A DNA stretch of 64,000 nucleotides, from positions 185,241 to 249,240 of the forward strand of contig CALVMC010000001.1 of the NCBI GenBank assembly GCA_944342015.1. The letters run 5' to 3'. The notes beneath the pieces were generated by a model, which was not told where the DNA came from, did not search any database, and saw only the letters and a program-made list of their open reading frames with translations. Position 1 is the stretch's first letter, and each line of letters starts with the position of its first letter. This document shows, piece after piece, positions 61,432 to 64,000 of this stretch. This stretch comes from an uncultured Clostridia bacterium (GTDB lineage: Bacteria; Bacillota; Clostridia; Christensenellales; CALVMC01). Both the position numbers and the translations under genes were made by a program.

Positions 61432-63456
61432 CTAAGATAAATGATATTTTTTTGACTTATACAACAAACTGTATATAAGTACCGTAACAGGAATATCGAG
61501 TGCAAATATTATCGGAACAAATATTGGCATGATCATTGTTTTAACATCATCGAAAGCAGCATGGAATACATAAAATCCCAATAATACAACAACAGCCACA
61601 ATGCATAAAAATGCCATAATACTGTTAATTAACGATATTTTTAAGTCAAATTTTGCCCTTGTTCTAAAATTAGGGTCAAAATGATTAACAATAAAGAAAT
61701 AAACCGGAATAACTGCAAATACAACGGCTGCAACTATAAACGGCCACAGTTTTAATTGAAGTAAAGAAAAGAATGACAAATATGCAAGTAATAATTCAAG
61801 AAAAATTATCGCATACATTATTAAAGAAGTGTCTCTTCGTATTGCATTTGCATATATAAAGTTCATTGAATAATAACTGTTTACATTTTCTTTCGAATAC
61901 GGTCTGAGTTTAAAACCTTTATTATACAGTTTCATTTTTAATTCAGACATCGAAGTATATCCAAGTTCGCTACCGTCATTATTTTCAGAAGATTCAATGT
62001 TTTCTAAAATTTCTTTATTATTATCGGTTTTATAAAATTTACTTAATTGAGCTATATTCTGAATTTCTTTATTTTTAATAGCTCCTTGATTAGCAAAATA
62101 ATTAGGTTCGGAAGATGCAGGTTTTTCGTTAACTTCATTTGATTTTTTATTGTCTTCCGAAACAACATTTTTATTTTCTTCTGATTTTTTTATATTCTTT
62201 TTTGAAAACGAATAATCGCCGTCTTCATATAACGAAGAATAATTTTCCGGATATAAATTTCTTAAAGCTTCTTGTTTGCGTCTCAATTGTTCTTCGGCTT
62301 CAATATCTTCTTCGCTTTCGCTATCGTTAAAAAATCTATCGACATAATCGGTATTAGGTTTTTCACGATTAGACAAATTATCTTCATATATCTCATTTTC
62401 ATCGATAGGTTCTGTAACTATATCATGAGACATAGCTTCATTTTCATCGAAATTTTCTTCTTCGGATTTATAATACTCAGGCGAATCCTGATATGTAAAA
62501 ATATTATTTTTTGCCATAGCTTCGCTACGAGTTTCATAAAATGTTTCTTGAAAAGTTGAATTATTGTCAGAATTATAATTATTGTCGCTTTGCGAGTATT
62601 CATTTTCAGTCAAATCTTTCGAGTATTCGTCTTCAATAGAATTGTTTGAATATTTCGATGAGTTATCGTTGCTTGAATTTTCAGAAGAATAATCATCTGT
62701 ATTTTCATTTTCGAAATATTTATTGTTTATCTCTTCGTTATGACTTTTTTTATACAAGTAATCTTTAAGATTATCAAAATTTTGAACGCTATCGTCATAA
62801 GCATATTTTTCAATGGCCGAAATTTCTTTATCGTCATTGTTTTTTACGCTATAACTATCTGAAAAAATTTTTTCAGCATCTGCATTAAAATTGTTTGTAT
62901 CTGATGAATCTGAAATACCCGAATTTTTATCTTCTGTAATATTTGTATCGAATTCGGAAAATTTAGGTGTTTTTTCTCTTTTAGTTTTGGGTTTTAAATC
63001 TTTTTCCGTAAAAGGAACGGTATAATTTTCTAAATCGATAAGCTTATCGGATAAAAGTTTGTCGCCGATAGTTCGTTCAAATTCCCAACATTCAAGTTCG
63101 CTTTCCAAAAATTCACGACCTTGTTTTGTTAAAGAATAATATCTCCTGCGAGCGCCGTTGGAAATAGTTCCCCAATATGAAGAAATATCGCCTTTTTTTT
63201 CAAGTCGTTTAAGGCAGCTGTAAAGGGTAGGTTGTTTTAAGTTATATTTTCCGTGAGTACGATTATCGATTTCTTTCATTATTTCATAACCGTAACAATC
63301 GTTTTTGGAAAGCATACTTAAAATAAACGTATCGACATGATTGCGAATTATCTGCAAATTCGCAAGCGAGTTTTCCGAAGAGGCTCCTGAGGAACTGTCA
63401 TCGTTAAAATCATCGTTTCTATAATCAAGTTCGTCGTTTCCTTGAAAAGTAGCCAT
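61432..63456 (-). CDS. Membrane-anchored PadR-family regulator with long acidic linker, 674 aa
   Basis: Residues about 33-125 are a complete PadR winged helix: HVDTFILSMLSKNDCYGYEIMKEIDNRT, KQPTLYSCLKRLEKKGDISSYWG and the ARRRYYSLTKQGREFLE wing. Residues about 150-540 are a disordered, Ser/Asn/Asp/Glu-rich linker. Four membrane helices follow (about 545-565, 570-592, 610-632, 642-664) with a short KSKKYHLS end. Typical PadR proteins are 100-180 aa and soluble. Start ATG is preceded by AAGGAG. Only gene on the minus strand; own promoter and terminator. The membrane anchor suggests signal sensing at the membrane or release by proteolysis (inference). Confidence 0.9.
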   Translation of the reverse strand: MATFQGNDELDYRNDDFNDDSSSGASSENSLANLQIIRNHVDTFILSMLSKNDCYGYEIMKEIDNRTHGKYNLKQPTLYSCLKRLEKKGDISSYWGTISNGARRRYYSLTKQGREFLESELECWEFERTIGDKLLSDKLIDLENYTVPFTEKDLKPKTKREKTPKFSEFDTNITEDKNSGISDSSDTNNFNADAEKIFSDSYSVKNNDDKEISAIEKYAYDDSVQNFDNLKDYLYKKSHNEEINNKYFENENTDDYSSENSSNDNSSKYSNNSIEDEYSKDLTENEYSQSDNNYNSDNNSTFQETFYETRSEAMAKNNIFTYQDSPEYYKSEEENFDENEAMSHDIVTEPIDENEIYEDNLSNREKPNTDYVDRFFNDSESEEDIEAEEQLRRKQEALRNLYPENYSSLYEDGDYSFSKKNIKKSEENKNVVSEDNKKSNEVNEKPASSEPNYFANQGAIKNKEIQNIAQLSKFYKTDNNKEILENIESSENNDGSELGYTSMSELKMKLYNKGFKLRPYSKENVNSYYSMNFIYANAIRRDTSLIMYAIIFLELLLAYLSFFSLLQLKLWPFIVAAVVFAVIPVYFFIVNHFDPNFRTRAKFDLKISLINSIMAFLCIVAVVVLLGFYVFHAAFDDVKTMIMPIFVPIIFALDIPVTVLIYSLLYKSKKYHLS

Positions 63457-63485
63457 TAAAAACTCCTTTAACAGAATTTAACACA

Positions 63486-63512
63486 TTAATTTTACAATAT
63501 CTAACAAATTAA
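63486..63512 (-). promoter_or_regulatory. Dyad TTAATTT-N13-AAATTAA across the padR promoter
   Basis: A perfect 7-bp inverted repeat overlaps the -10 and reaches the -35 of the padR promoter. Position fits an autoregulatory operator, but in AT-rich DNA such a dyad may be chance. Confidence 0.35.
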
Positions 63513-63517
63513 GTCAA
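63489..63517 (-). promoter_or_regulatory. SigA-type promoter of the padR gene
   Basis: Minus strand: TTGACT (63517-63512), 17-nt spacer, TAAAAT (63494-63489). It gives a leader of about 25 nt with AAGGAG before the ATG. Confidence 0.8.
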
Positions 63518-64000
63518 ATAAAAAGTCTTCTAAAATAAAACAATTTTTTCCATAATTTTGATTGAAGTATTTTAAAATGTCTGATAAAATATAATAGAGT
63601 CTTATGAAAAAAATAAAAGTTCAACAAGATTTTATATCGATTTTTTAGAATTTCGATAAAAAACTATTTAAATTAGATTTTGAATATGGAAAATTCGTTA
63701 TTTATCCTTTTTTATTGAAAAATAGCCCTAACTTTTCGTAAAAGCTGTGTTTTGCGCATAGTTTGAATAATTAAAATTATACACTACTCTTTTGAATTAG
63801 TCAACACCTATTTAAATTCACATGCTTTTAACATGCTCCAACTTGTTTTTAAAGATTTTATAAAAAACTTAAAATACAGCGATTTATTTTTTTTAATTTT
63901 AAATCACTTAAAAGTCGCATAACAATTAGTTGTTTAACGCTGCTTCCAAAAATCATTATTTTTTGAACAGATTTTTAATGGATTTATTTAAGTCTATTTC
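63518..64000. other. Non-coding right end of the window
   Basis: Apart from the orphan promoter (63776-63804) I recognise no gene. A small inverted repeat AACAATTAGTTGTT lies at 63921-63934. The ATG at about 63978 on the + strand has no ribosome site and runs out of sequence, so it cannot be judged. Confidence 0.55.
63776..63804 (-). promoter_or_regulatory. Strong SigA-type promoter with no obvious gene
   Basis: Minus strand: TTGACT (63804-63799), 17-nt spacer, TATAAT (63781-63776), close to consensus. Downstream on the minus strand lie a 15-codon frame (63759-63712, no ribosome site) and about 250 bp of AT-rich DNA before the padR promoter. It may give padR a 310-nt leader, or an unrecognised small RNA. 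Confidence 0.72.

Noticed and set aside
63712..63759. A 15-codon minus-strand frame (MRKTQLLRKVRAIFQ) after the orphan promoter
   Set aside because: No ribosome-binding site and too short to judge; mentioned only as a possibility in the finding on the orphan promoter.
63978..64000. ATG near the right edge on the + strand
   Set aside because: No ribosome site and the frame runs off the window, so nothing can be said about it.
1..64000. CRISPR arrays, prophage, insertion sequences, toxin-antitoxin or secondary-metabolite clusters
   Set aside because: Looked for on both strands; no regularly spaced repeats, transposase, integrase or defence gene was recognised.

Overview
The window is AT-rich and coding-dense, with almost every gene on the + strand. 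Gene order, the spoIIIA operon, SpoIVB, YtfJ/GerW and the MEP isoprenoid pathway all point to a low-GC Firmicute of the class Clostridia, probably an uncultured gut-type lineage. The class is inferred from gene content and order. I cannot assign a genus from the sequence alone.

Layout. 1-0.4 kb: tail of a membrane protein cut by the window edge. 0.6-3.2 kb: ruvX, a DUF1292 protein with a cysteine-rich tail, then rpsB-tsf with its own promoter and terminator. 3.2-9.6 kb: pyrH-frr-(small PASTA-like gene)-uppS-cdsA-dxr-rseP-ispG. 9.7-11.3 kb: a PolC-derived protein that keeps the OB fold and the proofreading exonuclease but has no PHP or polymerase domain. 11.3-21.7 kb: the rimP-nusA-rnpM-L7Ae-infB-rbfA-nrnA-truB-ribF translation operon, then an endonuclease IV-type gene, an Xaa-Pro peptidase and efp. 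21.9-26.5 kb: spoIIIAA-AH, with SpoIIIAF truncated. 26.5-37.5 kb: asp23-nusB-folD-xseAB-ispA-(membrane protein)-dxs-nadK-argR-recN-spoIVB. 37.5-37.9 kb: a protein consisting only of the Spo0A DNA-binding domain, at the canonical spo0A locus. 38-47 kb: a SpoIIM-like protein, dacF, lysA, a site-2 protease, scpA-scpB, a DUF2953-type protein, ytfJ, a second DD-carboxypeptidase, an RNA pseudouridine synthase and maf. 47-52 kb: a biotin-dependent, Na+-coupled decarboxylase/transcarboxylase operon. 52-58 kb: surE, a BaiN-type flavoprotein, cmk-plsC-ispH/S1. 58-61 kb: tRNA-Trp, proC, rnhA and a TVP38-type membrane protein. 61.4-63.5 kb (- strand): a 674-residue PadR regulator with a long acidic linker and four C-terminal membrane helices. 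The last 0.5 kb is non-coding and carries two good minus-strand promoters.

How the genes work together. Most of the window is core information processing (translation initiation, ribosome maturation, chromosome segregation, repair) interleaved with the isoprenoid/undecaprenyl route: dxs, dxr, ispG, ispH, ispA and uppS are all here, while ispD, ispE and ispF are not. The sporulation genes are the most unusual part. The feeding-tube operon and SpoIVB look intact, but the master-regulator locus holds a receiver-less Spo0A and SpoIIIAF has lost its extracytoplasmic domain. No CRISPR array, prophage, insertion sequence or rRNA was seen.

Most notable observations: the receiver-less Spo0A, the polymerase-less PolC, the truncated SpoIIIAF next to a 35-bp duplication, the membrane-anchored PadR, and the cysteine-rich DUF1292 protein. 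Each reads as an edited version of a known family, so database searches are needed before calling any of them new.
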